Notes under the pieces: model-generated
The model's input: only the letters and a program-made list of their open reading frames with translations
Told to the model about the DNA's origin: nothing
Database searches by the model: none
Origin: Hallerella sp964587155
GTDB taxonomy: Bacteria > Fibrobacterota > Fibrobacteria > Fibrobacterales > Fibrobacteraceae
Length of the DNA stretch: 29,236 nucleotides
Direction: 5' to 3'
NCBI GenBank assembly: GCA_964587155.1
Contig: CAZPKF010000024.1
Coordinates: 1 to 29,236 of the forward strand
Shown: piece by piece, positions 1-7,311 of the stretch
Layout: the number at the start of each line of letters is the position of its first letter
Position numbering within the stretch: the stretch's first letter is position 1
Program-made: the position numbers and the translations under genes

Positions 1-55
1 GCGAGAACGGCTTTCGTCTTCGCCCTCGGCGTTCGCGGCATCTACGGGAAAGCGT
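1..55. repeat. Dispersed 55-bp repeat, copy A (cut by window edge)
   Basis: These 55 bases match 1915-1969 in the same orientation with a single difference (G at 29 here, A at 1943). Because this copy starts at the first base of the window, the repeat unit may be longer. Copy B is preceded by a GC-rich stretch that may be part of the same unit. No gene is seen from 56 to 212. Confidence 0.85.
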
Positions 56-212
56 ATGGCCTCAGGCCCTCAAGGCTGCTCGTGGAGACAGACGTCCGAC
101 ATTCTGAATAGCCTGCCTAGCCGCGCCCCGCCTCACTGCTTGAATCGGTAATCAACTGCGGCCTTTCCGCTTTCCCTCTGGCCCCTCCCAGCCTCATCTC
201 GTTCGAGTTTTC

Positions 213-1037
213 CTATTCCCAAAAATCCTTATAGAACAGGGACTGTTTTTCCGCAAAGAGTTCCAGCCAAATTTTGGAAAGAATGTAGAAGCTTGAAAGG
301 GTAAATAGAACTAGGCTGATAACTTGGGATATGGACAGCCCGCAGGAAAAGATCCCACGGACGGAATCGCCACGGAAAAATTCCAAGACGAAGCGGATTA
401 GCGAATAGAGGAAAAGGTAGATGAAAAACGGATTGATGATCTTTGCCGCGGAATTCGCCTGGCGCCTCTGCCGCGATTTCGACGTGAAAAAATAGATGAA
501 TGCGGAAATGGCGAAAAGCGATACGGCTTCGGCCAGCTGGATGGGAAAATAAGAAATGTCTTCAGGGCGCCCGAACGCTACTTTTTCAGAAGGAATCGCG
601 AGGAAACCGCGGTAAGGTTTTCCGTAGCAGCAACCGGCAAGATAGCACCCGATCCGTCCGAATGCATGGCAAAACGGAATCAGGACAGCATAAATTCTGA
701 TATAGTCCGCATTCCGCTGGCGGGATATTTTGAGCCCGATCAAATAACCCAGCGCACCTCCCAAAAGTCCTCCGTAGAAGACGAAGCCCCCGGGTGCGTT
801 AAAAGAGGAGAGGAATGCTTGAACAGAAAAAGGAAAGGTGATGAGGACAAAAGCGATTTTTGCCCCTAAAAAGCCTGTGCCAAAAATGCAGGCAGAAATC
901 AGGATAAAGAAATCAAAGTCAATGCTGTTCCAATGCGGGTCGAATTTTGCCCAGAGGAACGCCAGAAAAATGCCGAAAATGATGCACATCCCGTAGGAAG
1001 GGATGTTTAAACCGGCAATGGAAAGGAAGGGAAACAT
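213..1037 (-). CDS. lgt: Prolipoprotein diacylglyceryl transferase (Lgt family)
   Basis: Lgt moves a diacylglyceryl group from phosphatidylglycerol to the lipobox cysteine of prolipoproteins in the inner membrane. The 274-residue protein is a multi-pass membrane protein of normal family length. Family marks seen are GGFVFYGGLLGG (83-94), HAFGRIGCYLAGCCYG (124-139), RFVLEF-R-D (215-224) and SISQVIS (235-241). The usual GRIGN-F-N-E signature is here GRIGC-xx-GCCYG, so the position of the E. coli asparagine (N146) carries cysteine. Arginine 215 and glutamate 219 fit the conserved R239/E243 pair. Related GCCYG variants are annotated as Lgt in other bacteria, but one could be a paralogue with another substrate. 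It lies downstream of a lipoprotein operon on the same strand, separated by a terminator at 1065-1101. The start ATG has only a weak AGG about 10 nt upstream. Confidence 0.87.
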   Translation of the reverse strand: MFPFLSIAGLNIPSYGMCIIFGIFLAFLWAKFDPHWNSIDFDFFILISACIFGTGFLGAKIAFVLITFPFSVQAFLSSFNAPGGFVFYGGLLGGALGYLIGLKISRQRNADYIRIYAVLIPFCHAFGRIGCYLAGCCYGKPYRGFLAIPSEKVAFGRPEDISYFPIQLAEAVSLFAISAFIYFFTSKSRQRRQANSAAKIINPFFIYLFLYSLIRFVLEFFRGDSVRGIFSCGLSISQVISLVLFTLSSFYILSKIWLELFAEKQSLFYKDFWE

Positions 1038-1064
1038 AAATTGCCTGTTTTTAGAGGATGGGGA

Positions 1065-1101
1065 ATAAAAACGAAAAGCCAGTTAAGGCTATTAACTGGC
1101 T
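1065..1101 (-). terminator. Intrinsic terminator of the 1121-1708 operon
   Basis: A perfect 10-bp stem, AGCCAGTTAA (1077-1086) with TTAACTGGCT (1092-1101), encloses a 5-nt loop. Read on the minus strand it is followed by TTTTCGTTTTTA. It lies 20 nt past the stop of the DUF4190-like gene and before lgt. Confidence 0.85.
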
Positions 1102-1120
1102 AAAGGAATAAGAAACTGTT

Positions 1121-1399
1121 CTAGAAGATGGATCCTAAGCTGCTGGCGGCGGCTCCTGCGCCGGCGGTACATATTACACAGTATACCCATGTGACGCCGG
1201 CAATAGCGGTTGCGATGATTCCCATCACAAGACCAGCGGTGGCGACACCCGTAGATTTTTCCTTTGCTAATAACGATTTCTTGCCCATGATGGCAAAAAT
1301 AATCGCTAGAATGCCCAAAATTAAGCCGATTAGTCCATAGACGCCGCTCACGGCGAAGATAAGGGCTAGGATGCTAAGTACAAGAGAGGCTACAGCCAT
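1121..1399 (-). CDS. Small DUF4190-like membrane protein
   Basis: This is a 92-residue, Gly/Ala/Ile-rich protein with two hydrophobic hairpins (about 3-38 and 50-85) joined by a short lysine-rich segment, GKKSLLAKEKSTG. The alternation of LGILAIIFAIMGKK with GLVMGIIATAIAG is typical of DUF4190, a family of small membrane proteins of unknown function. The start is set by AAGGAG 8 nt upstream, and that Shine-Dalgarno sequence overlaps the stop codon of the 38-aa gene before it, so the two are translationally close. It is the last gene of a three-gene operon ending in the terminator at 1065-1101. The end, CTAGAGAGA-like Cys/Ala-rich tail, is unusual (two cysteines near 75-78). The molecular role is unknown. 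Confidence 0.75.
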   Translation of the reverse strand: MAVASLVLSILALIFAVSGVYGLIGLILGILAIIFAIMGKKSLLAKEKSTGVATAGLVMGIIATAIAGVTWVYCVICTAGAGAAASSLGSIF

Positions 1400-1402
1400 A
1401 TT

Positions 1403-1519
1403 TTACTCCTTATGGTTATTGTTTTTAGAAATGGAAAGTTCTTTTTTTGATTTGAACCAATACCGCATGAAAAGTGCTGCGAAGGTTAAAATCAGAGTTG
1501 AGAAGATAAATTTCTTCAT
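1403..1519 (-). CDS. 38-aa single-span membrane protein
   Basis: A short gene starts MKKFIFSTLILTFAALF, which is one hydrophobic span after two lysines, and continues as a basic tail (RYWFKSKKE) ending NNNHKE. The predicted topology is one membrane helix with a cytoplasmic positive tail; it could also be an uncleaved signal anchor. It starts 15 nt after the lipoprotein stop, preceded by AGAGGG, and its stop TAA lies inside the Shine-Dalgarno region of the next gene. This packing is the main argument that it is real. I do not recognise the family. Confidence 0.6.
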   Translation of the reverse strand: MKKFIFSTLILTFAALFMRYWFKSKKELSISKNNNHKE

Positions 1520-1534
1520 CCAACAACCCTCTTG

Positions 1535-1708
1535 CTAAAAGTTGAGTGCCTTTTTTAAGGACTCTGCGGTATCAGAGCCTTTTTCAATTAAAACTTTAGC
1601 ACAGCGGTCTAATTCGCCTTTTCGGCATCTTTCTTCATCCGATTTACTACACGCAATGAAAAAATTGGAGAGGAATAGGGCGAAGAGTAGGGTGGGGATT
1701 ATTTTCAT
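1535..1708 (-). CDS. Small lipoprotein, 57 aa
   Basis: The start is ATG at 1708 because AAAGGAG lies 7 nt upstream; a longer in-frame reading lacks any ribosome site. Residues 1-19 form a signal peptide (MKIIPTLLFALFLSNFF) ending in a lipobox, FFIAC, with the lipidated cysteine at 20. The mature part is only 38 residues, charged, with two further cysteines (28 and 36) spaced as in short Sel1-like or cysteine-rich modules (C-RKGELDR-C). It is the first gene of an operon with a 38-aa membrane protein and a DUF4190-like protein. Its function is unknown; a small membrane-stress or envelope role is only a guess. Confidence 0.75.
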   Translation of the reverse strand: MKIIPTLLFALFLSNFFIACSKSDEERCRKGELDRCAKVLIEKGSDTAESLKKALNF

Positions 1709-1739
1709 TTGAACTCCTTTGAAAGATTTCTTTGTTGTT

Positions 1740-1770
1740 GTTATAAAATAAGAAAAAAAAAAGTTTGCAA
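1740..1770 (-). promoter_or_regulatory. Possible promoter of the lipoprotein operon
   Basis: On the minus strand TTGCAA (1765-1770) and TATAAC (1740-1745) are separated by 19 bp containing a run of ten T. The spacing is longer than ideal for sigma-70, so the call is weak. It lies 32 nt upstream of the lipoprotein start codon. Confidence 0.3.
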
Positions 1771-1914
1771 GGGTAAATCGTGCTTTTAAAATCCAGTATC
1801 GTTTTTTTTGTAAGGAACGCCCTCGCCGCAAGGTGGGTTACGCTCGGAAAAATTGCCCGAGCGCCCTCCTTTTTTTAAACCGAAACGGCGGCAGCCCCCG
1901 GGGAACGCTCCCTT

Positions 1915-1969
1915 GCGAGAACGGCTTTCGTCTTCGCCCTCGACGTTCGCGGCATCTACGGGAAAGCGT
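1915..1969. repeat. Dispersed 55-bp repeat, copy B
   Basis: This copy matches 1-55 at 54 of 55 positions. It sits in the 501-bp gap 1709-2209, which has no convincing gene. The gap holds a possible promoter, a GC-rich block (1815-1975) with an inverted repeat GCTCGG/CCGAGC at about 1842-1863, this repeat, and the pta terminator. Confidence 0.85.
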
Positions 1970-2154
1970 TTTTCCTGGACCCCCAAACAATCCGGGACCT
2001 TTTATTTCGCATTTTAATTTTTCGCTAAACTTAGAAATGCACAGCGCCCCTTTAATTTTAAAGAACTTTTGGGATTAGAATGGTTACGCTTTGAATTTTG
2101 CTTCTACAATCAATTTTTCTTGTGCGCCAACACGGTTTCAATTTTCTCGTATCC

Positions 2155-2191
2155 CCAAAAAAGAACACGCAAGCCGAAAAGCTTGCGTGTT
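2155..2191 (-). terminator. Intrinsic terminator of pta
   Basis: A perfect 11-bp stem, AACACGCAAGC (2164-2174) with GCTTGCGTGTT (2181-2191), has a 6-nt loop. On the minus strand the stem is followed by CTTTTTTGGGG. It begins 19 nt after the pta stop. Confidence 0.9.
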
Positions 2192-2209
2192 AAAAACTTT
2201 TTGGAAAAA

Positions 2210-3649
2210 TTATTTGGCCGATTGCGCTTGAATGGAAGTTAACGCTATTGTGTAAACAATATCTTCGACCAGCGCCCCGCGGGACAAGTCGTTTACGGGT
2301 TTTGCTAACCCCTGCAGCATCGGACCGACAGCGATGACTCCCGGAGCGGATCGCTGAATGGCTTTGTAACAAATGTTGCCTGCGGAAAGGTCGGGGAAAA
2401 TGCAAACAGTTGCTTTGCCGGCAACGGTGCTTTCTGGCGCTTTTAAGCGTGCAACGCTGGCTGTCGTTGCGGCATCATATTGCAGAGGGCCATCAACGGG
2501 AATTTCAGGACGCATTGTACGTACAATCTGCGTGGCGTTTACAACCAATTCGACATCATCCCCTTTGCCGCTTTTGCCTGTGCCATAAGTCAGCATGGCG
2601 ACTCGAGCTGGGAGATTGAACGCTTTCGCCGTGTCATAACTTTGCATGGCGATGCCGGCAAGTTCTTCGGCGGTTGGATTTAAGTTAATTGCGCAATCGC
2701 CAAAAACGTAAACTTGGGAGGGCAAGCAGACAAAGAAAACGGAACTGATGGATTTGACTCCCGGAGCGCATTTGACGACTTGGAGTGCCGGGCGGACGGT
2801 GTCTGCCGTTGAGTGGACTGCACCAGAAACAAGGCCATCCACTTCGCCTTTTTTGAGCATCATGGTTCCCAAGAACACGGGATCCTTTAGGGTTTCTCTC
2901 GCTTTTTCTTCGGTCATGCCTTTTGCTTTTCGAAGTTCTACGAGCAATTGCACGTAATTTTCGGCAAGTTCTGCGGAAGGTTCAATGATTTCTAACTCTG
3001 CGGGAATTTCCAAATTTTGACGGGCGGCTTCTGCTTCGATTTCCGCTTTGGTGGCGATCAAAACGGGAATGGCGATTTTCCGGTTGCAAACTTCAATTGC
3101 TGCCTTGAGAGTACGCGGTTCCGCACCTTCTGGCAAAACAATGCGTTTGAGTTCTTTTGAAGCGAGCCGAATCAGATTCCGGCGAAATTCCGCTTGGGAA
3201 ATTCGGTGCTCGGTTTCGTCCGAGAGGATGTTTTTCACGGCGTCTTCGTTGATAAAATCTCCTTCGGAGAGGACGAACGCTACTTTGGCCTTTTCTGCGA
3301 TAAAATCCGATGCCACGGAATTTCCGACTTCTTCGGCGGTTGCGACGACAATGACTTCGGCATCGAGAGCGGCGGCAATCCGGATGTTCAACGTTTCGCT
3401 GCGAACGGATTTTTGGGCGGAAACGCCGGCGATGACGAATGCATCGGAGGAAGAATCTTGAACAATTCCGACAAGAGCTTCTAGCGAAGCGTCCGCTCCA
3501 TCAGAAGTTAGAAGCGAGGGAACTTTTTCGGTTGCGGAAAAAGTTTCTGCGTTGGGAACGCTTTTTTTGACGGCTTCGAAAACAGATTCGGTTGTTTGGG
3601 AGAGGGAAATTTCGGCAGATGCCGGAACAATGAGAAATACGTGTTTCAT
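2210..3649 (-). CDS. pta: Phosphate acetyltransferase
   Basis: Pta interconverts acetyl-CoA and phosphate with acetyl phosphate and CoA, the first step of the acetate-forming, ATP-yielding branch of fermentation. The 479-residue protein has the PTA/PTB catalytic domain from about 150 to the end, with hallmarks DGLVSGAVHSTADTVRP, FGDCAINLNP, DGPLQYDAA, FPDLSAGNICYKAIQR and KPVNDLSRGA. The first 145 residues resemble the C-terminal part of the regulatory region of long Pta enzymes but lack the full P-loop dethiobiotin-synthetase-like domain of the 714-residue E. coli enzyme. It is therefore an intermediate-length form. The start ATG is preceded by TTGGAA. The usual partner, acetate kinase, is not in the window. 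Acetate is a main fermentation product of Fibrobacter, so strong expression would be expected. Confidence 0.93.
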   Translation of the reverse strand: MKHVFLIVPASAEISLSQTTESVFEAVKKSVPNAETFSATEKVPSLLTSDGADASLEALVGIVQDSSSDAFVIAGVSAQKSVRSETLNIRIAAALDAEVIVVATAEEVGNSVASDFIAEKAKVAFVLSEGDFINEDAVKNILSDETEHRISQAEFRRNLIRLASKELKRIVLPEGAEPRTLKAAIEVCNRKIAIPVLIATKAEIEAEAARQNLEIPAELEIIEPSAELAENYVQLLVELRKAKGMTEEKARETLKDPVFLGTMMLKKGEVDGLVSGAVHSTADTVRPALQVVKCAPGVKSISSVFFVCLPSQVYVFGDCAINLNPTAEELAGIAMQSYDTAKAFNLPARVAMLTYGTGKSGKGDDVELVVNATQIVRTMRPEIPVDGPLQYDAATTASVARLKAPESTVAGKATVCIFPDLSAGNICYKAIQRSAPGVIAVGPMLQGLAKPVNDLSRGALVEDIVYTIALTSIQAQSAK

Positions 3650-3795
3650 AATGATTCCAATAAGTTTGCTGTTTCTTTGAAAATTAGAAATGCCTAGATT
3701 AAAAAGGGGAATGTTTTCTTAAAAAGTAAAAAAGAAATACAGAGAAAAGTTTCCATTTGTGGGTTGTTGAAACGGTTTGGAGCGTTCTTCAATAT

Positions 3796-3811
3796 TTGAG
3801 ACCTTTCTCAA
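3796..3811. repeat. Short inverted repeat upstream of pta
   Basis: TTGAGA-CCTT-TCTCAA forms a 6-bp perfect stem in the 193-bp gap between the activator gene and pta. No T-run follows on either strand, so it is more likely an operator or mRNA hairpin than a terminator. No -24/-12 sigma-54 promoter (GG-N10-GC) was found in this gap. Confidence 0.35.
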
Positions 3812-3842
3812 GGGGTTGCGAAAGTTTTCACTCGTCGAAAAA

Positions 3843-4748
3843 TCAGGGAGAATGGTTTTCAAATTGATATTTTTTGACTTGATAACAGAGTGAGCCTCGG
3901 CTGATTCCCAGCCATTTGGCCGCCCGCGTTTTATTGTTGCCGCATTCCGCAAGAGCTTCTTGAATACTTTTCCATGAAGGCGTATTGCCGTAGCGGTATG
4001 GACGCCGAGCCTCCATGACGCTAGAGCTTCGCAAGCTGTGCAAATCCCAAGGTTCTCCGGCGAGAACTTCTTGGAGGGTTTGTCCTAAATTTCGCAACAG
4101 ATAAAATCTTTCTAGGACGTTTTTTAATTGGCGGACATTGCCCGGCCATGGGAAATCGCACAAAGACTTGATTTCTTCTGCGAGCAGGGGTGCGCTTGAC
4201 AGTTCTCCCCAAATTTCTGCGGCGATCGTTTTCAAGTCGTCTAAACGTTCCCGCAGTGGAAGGAGTCGGATGGGAAAAACGTTCAGCCGGAAAAAGAGGT
4301 CTTCGCGGAATCGTCCCGCTTTGACCGCGGCTTGTAAATTTCGATGCGTTGCGCATACCAGGCGAAAGTCGACGGAAATGCTTTGTTGGGAGCCTACGGG
4401 AGTGACTGCACGTTCCTGCAAAATGCGTAAAAGTCTGGTTTGGCTTTCTAACGGCAGTTCTCCGATTTCGTCTAAAAAAAGTGTTCCGTGATTGGCTGCC
4501 CTGACAAATCCCAGTTGATTGGAAACGGCGCCGGTAAAGGCTCCGCGGCACGAACCTTCGAACAAGCTTTCGACTAATCCCGAACTGATGGCTCCGCAGT
4601 TTACAGCGATGAATGGACCACTAGAACGATTTCCTGTTTGATGCAATCGGCGAGCCATGACTTCTTTTCCTGTTCCCGATTCGCCGTAAAAAAGAACGGG
4701 GACGTTTGCGTTCGCAGCTATCGCCAAAAGATTTTTTGTCTGATTCAT
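3843..4748 (-). CDS. Sigma-54 activator (AAA+ and Fis-type HTH, no sensory domain)
   Basis: Proteins of this family use ATP hydrolysis to remodel the sigma-54 RNA polymerase at -24/-12 promoters. In this 301-residue protein the AAA+ domain covers about 1-225: Walker A GESGTGKE (22-29), sigma-54 contact loop GAFTGA (69-74), Walker B GTLFLDEIGELP (88-99), arginine-finger region FREDLFFRLNVFPI and sensor II WPGNVRQLKN (201-210). A Fis-type helix-turn-helix follows at about 262-293. There is no receiver, PAS or GAF domain, so activity must be controlled by abundance or by another protein. ATG 4748 is chosen because GGAGAA lies 5-6 nt upstream; a TTG 12 nt earlier would add only GEN-type residues. 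The gene is divergent from lysC and lies upstream of pta on the same strand. The target is unknown. Confidence 0.88.
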   Translation of the reverse strand: MNQTKNLLAIAANANVPVLFYGESGTGKEVMARRLHQTGNRSSGPFIAVNCGAISSGLVESLFEGSCRGAFTGAVSNQLGFVRAANHGTLFLDEIGELPLESQTRLLRILQERAVTPVGSQQSISVDFRLVCATHRNLQAAVKAGRFREDLFFRLNVFPIRLLPLRERLDDLKTIAAEIWGELSSAPLLAEEIKSLCDFPWPGNVRQLKNVLERFYLLRNLGQTLQEVLAGEPWDLHSLRSSSVMEARRPYRYGNTPSWKSIQEALAECGNNKTRAAKWLGISRGSLCYQVKKYQFENHSP

Positions 4749-4859
4749 ATTTTCTCCCAAATCGCAGAAAATGAAGTATTCTCCCCTAACAACGCTTTTC
4801 TCAAAGAAAAAGTCCTTTGCCGATTGTTATTTTTTGGAAAATTTTACAAAGGAATTCAC

Positions 4860-6179
4860 ATGGATCGCATCGTTTGCAAATTTGGCGGAAGTTCCGTAGC
4901 CGAAGCCGGTCAATTTCGAAAAGTCAAATCTATCGTGGAAGCGGATTCCCGTCGCAAAGTAGTCGTCGTCTCTGCGCCCGGAAAGCGGAATCCCAAAGAG
5001 ACCAAATTGACGGATCTCTTGTATACGACTTATGATTTGGCATCGAAAGGTTTGGATTTTTCGGCTCCGTGGAAAATGATTTGTGACCGTTATCTAGACA
5101 TTGCGAAAGAATTGGGACTTGCTACGAAAATTGGCGAAGATCTAAATGCCTTGGAAGCGAAACTGAAAACCGAAATGGATTCCGTGACAACGGATTTTCT
5201 CGTTTCCCGTGGAGAATTTCTGTGTGCCCGTTTGATGGCAGAATATTTAGGGGCGAAATTTGTCGATGCGTATGACTTGATCGCTTTTGACGAGCGTTAC
5301 CGCATTACGCCCAAAAGCTATGAAACGATTGCACAGACGCTTGCAGATGAAGATGTCCTTTATGTCGTTCCGGGATTTTATGGTGAAGGTCCGCACAGGC
5401 AGGTGAAAACGTTTTCCCGTGGAGGCTCGGATATTTCGGGTGCCGTTTTGGCAAACGGAATCAATGCGCTTGTCTATGAAAACTGGACGGATGTTTCGGG
5501 AATGCTCATGACGGATCCGCGGATAGTTGAAAACCCTCGTCCGATAAGCTATGTCAGTTACCGTGAAATTCGGGAACTGTCCTATTCGGGGGCGAGCGTT
5601 CTGCATGATGAATCCATTGCGCCGTGCCGTGCCAAGAACATTCCCATCAATATTCGCAATACGAACCGTCCAAGTGATGCAGGAACTGTCATTGGACCGA
5701 CTCCGGAAAAAACGGATTATCCGATTACGGGTATTGCCGGGCGCAAAGGCTTTTCAATGATTTACATTGAAAAGAGCATGATGAACAAGGAAGTGGGCTT
5801 TGGACGTCGAGTGCTTGCCATTCTCGAAAGCGAAGGCCTTTCTTATGAGCTCAGTCCGAGTGGAATTGACTCCATGTCCATTGTTGTGGATTCTAAATCA
5901 TTGGAAGCGGTTCAAGACGCCGTGTTGGAAGACATTTTGCTGCAAATGCATCCGGACAGGGTCAAAGTTTTTCCGGGAATCAGCCTAGTGGCGACGGTAG
6001 GACACGGCATGACGAATAAAGTAGGCATTGCTGCGAAACTCTTCGATGCATTGGCGGCGCAAGAAATCAACATTCGAATCATTGATCAGGGATCTTCGCA
6101 GATAAACATTTTGGTCGGCGTTGACGATTTCAACATGGAAAAGGCGATTCGCGCGATTTATGGGGCTTTTGTCCGATAA
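4860..6179 (+). CDS. lysC: Aspartate kinase
   Basis: Aspartate kinase phosphorylates L-aspartate, the committed step to lysine/diaminopimelate, threonine and methionine. The 439-residue protein starts with MDRIVCKFGGSS (KFGGSS at 7-12), contains SRGE (116-119) and TFSRGGSDISGA (184-195) of the amino-acid kinase fold, and ends in two ACT domains (about 300-365 and 372-439) that normally bind lysine or threonine for feedback inhibition. This is the length of a monofunctional enzyme; no homoserine dehydrogenase domain is attached. ATG 4860 is supported by AAAGGAA 7 nt upstream and by the family N terminus. TTATTTTTTGG at about 4828-4838 may be the promoter. It begins 34 nt before a methyltransferase on the same strand. 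The feedback amino acid cannot be told from the sequence alone. Confidence 0.95.
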   Translation: MDRIVCKFGGSSVAEAGQFRKVKSIVEADSRRKVVVVSAPGKRNPKETKLTDLLYTTYDLASKGLDFSAPWKMICDRYLDIAKELGLATKIGEDLNALEAKLKTEMDSVTTDFLVSRGEFLCARLMAEYLGAKFVDAYDLIAFDERYRITPKSYETIAQTLADEDVLYVVPGFYGEGPHRQVKTFSRGGSDISGAVLANGINALVYENWTDVSGMLMTDPRIVENPRPISYVSYREIRELSYSGASVLHDESIAPCRAKNIPINIRNTNRPSDAGTVIGPTPEKTDYPITGIAGRKGFSMIYIEKSMMNKEVGFGRRVLAILESEGLSYELSPSGIDSMSIVVDSKSLEAVQDAVLEDILLQMHPDRVKVFPGISLVATVGHGMTNKVGIAAKLFDALAAQEINIRIIDQGSSQINILVGVDDFNMEKAIRAIYGAFVR

Positions 6180-6213
6180 TTAGAAAGAGTCCGCTGCAAT
6201 TTCAGGAATAAAG

Positions 6214-7311
6214 ATGTTCGACTTTTACACACAAGATAATCTAGATGCGGTTGAAGCCAAGTTCGAAGCGCAAAAAATAGCGTTCGCTCCGCTTACTTTC
6301 CAGGCAGCTCGCGCATTGCGCCGATTGGGCGTTCTGGAAATTGTCGCCAAATCCCGTCGCAAAGGAATTTCTGTTGCCAACGTTGCGAAACGGGCTGAAA
6401 TTTCGGAATACGGAGCCGGCGTTCTCATGGAAATGGGGCTCGGCATGGGAATTTTCAAATTGGCGAACGCGGATGTCAACGCAGAATCGGAACTTCTTTA
6501 TACTTTAGGGAAAATTGGATTCTTTTTGTTGGCCGATGACATGACCCGGATCAACATGGATTTTTCTGAAGACGTCTGTTATGTGGCAGCCGATGAATTG
6601 GAAGCTTCTATCCGAAGTGGAAATCCAGAAGGGCTCAAGCATTTCGGTGCATGGAAAACAGTTTATGAAGGCCTTTCCCAATGCAGTGAACAATTCAAAA
6701 AGAGCTGGTTCGGATTCGATCATTTTTATTCGGACAATGCGTTCCCGGAAGCGCTTCCCATTGTGTTTTCAAAACCGGTAGGACATTTGTTCGATATCGG
6801 AGGCAACACGGCGAAGTGGGCCATTCAATGTTGCAAATATAATTCGGATGTTCGGGTCTCCATCGTGGATCTTCCCGGGCAAACGGCTGTTGCGCAGCAG
6901 AATGCGGATAACGCCGGCTTCGGAGACCGCATTGCGACGATTCCTTGCAATATTTTAGATGAGCGTTCTGAACTTCCCCAAGGAGCGGATGCCGTTTGGA
7001 TGAGCCAGTTTCTGGATTGCTTTTCCCTAGAACAGGTGACGATGATTTTGAAAAAAATTCATGCAGCTGTTGATGGGAAAACGGATGTCTATGTGCTTGA
7101 ACCGTTGTGGGACAAACAGCGCTTTGAAGCGGCCGCATATTCGCTCCAGGCGACCTCGCTTTATTTCACGTGCGTCGCCAACGGAAACAGTAAAATGTAC
7201 CGTTTCGAAGAATTGAAACGCGCCGTGGAACTGGGTGGGTTTGAATTGAAAGAAGCTCATCATCAGTTGGGAATCAATAATTACACGCTTTTCCGTTTTC
7301 GCAAAAAATGA
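6214..7311 (+). CDS. SAM-dependent O-methyltransferase (aryl-polyene cluster type)
   Basis: The 365-residue protein has the two-part build of plant-like O-methyltransferases: an N-terminal winged-helix dimerisation domain (about 20-110, with LGVLEIVAKSRRKGISVANVAKRA) and a Rossmann SAM domain whose motif I is HLFDIGGNTAKWA (about 188-200). A VWMSQFLDCF segment and a YVLEPLWD segment follow, in the usual positions of the later motifs. AGGAAT 6 nt upstream supports the start. Its stop codon overlaps the start of the next gene (ATGA), so the two are coupled. With the following chain-length-factor-like protein and acyltransferase it resembles the early genes of aryl-polyene/flexirubin clusters, where such an enzyme methylates the aryl head group. 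The substrate here is inferred, not shown. Confidence 0.8.
   Translation: MFDFYTQDNLDAVEAKFEAQKIAFAPLTFQAARALRRLGVLEIVAKSRRKGISVANVAKRAEISEYGAGVLMEMGLGMGIFKLANADVNAESELLYTLGKIGFFLLADDMTRINMDFSEDVCYVAADELEASIRSGNPEGLKHFGAWKTVYEGLSQCSEQFKKSWFGFDHFYSDNAFPEALPIVFSKPVGHLFDIGGNTAKWAIQCCKYNSDVRVSIVDLPGQTAVAQQNADNAGFGDRIATIPCNILDERSELPQGADAVWMSQFLDCFSLEQVTMILKKIHAAVDGKTDVYVLEPLWDKQRFEAAAYSLQATSLYFTCVANGNSKMYRFEELKRAVELGGFELKEAHHQLGINNYTLFRFRKK

Noticed and set aside
1833..2078. Open frames on both strands in the 1.8-2.0 kb gap
   Set aside because: They are made of the dispersed repeat and GC-rich block, with no family match or ribosome site.
3650..3842. Sigma-54 promoter in front of pta
   Set aside because: No GG-N10-GC pattern with suitable surroundings is found on the minus strand of this gap.
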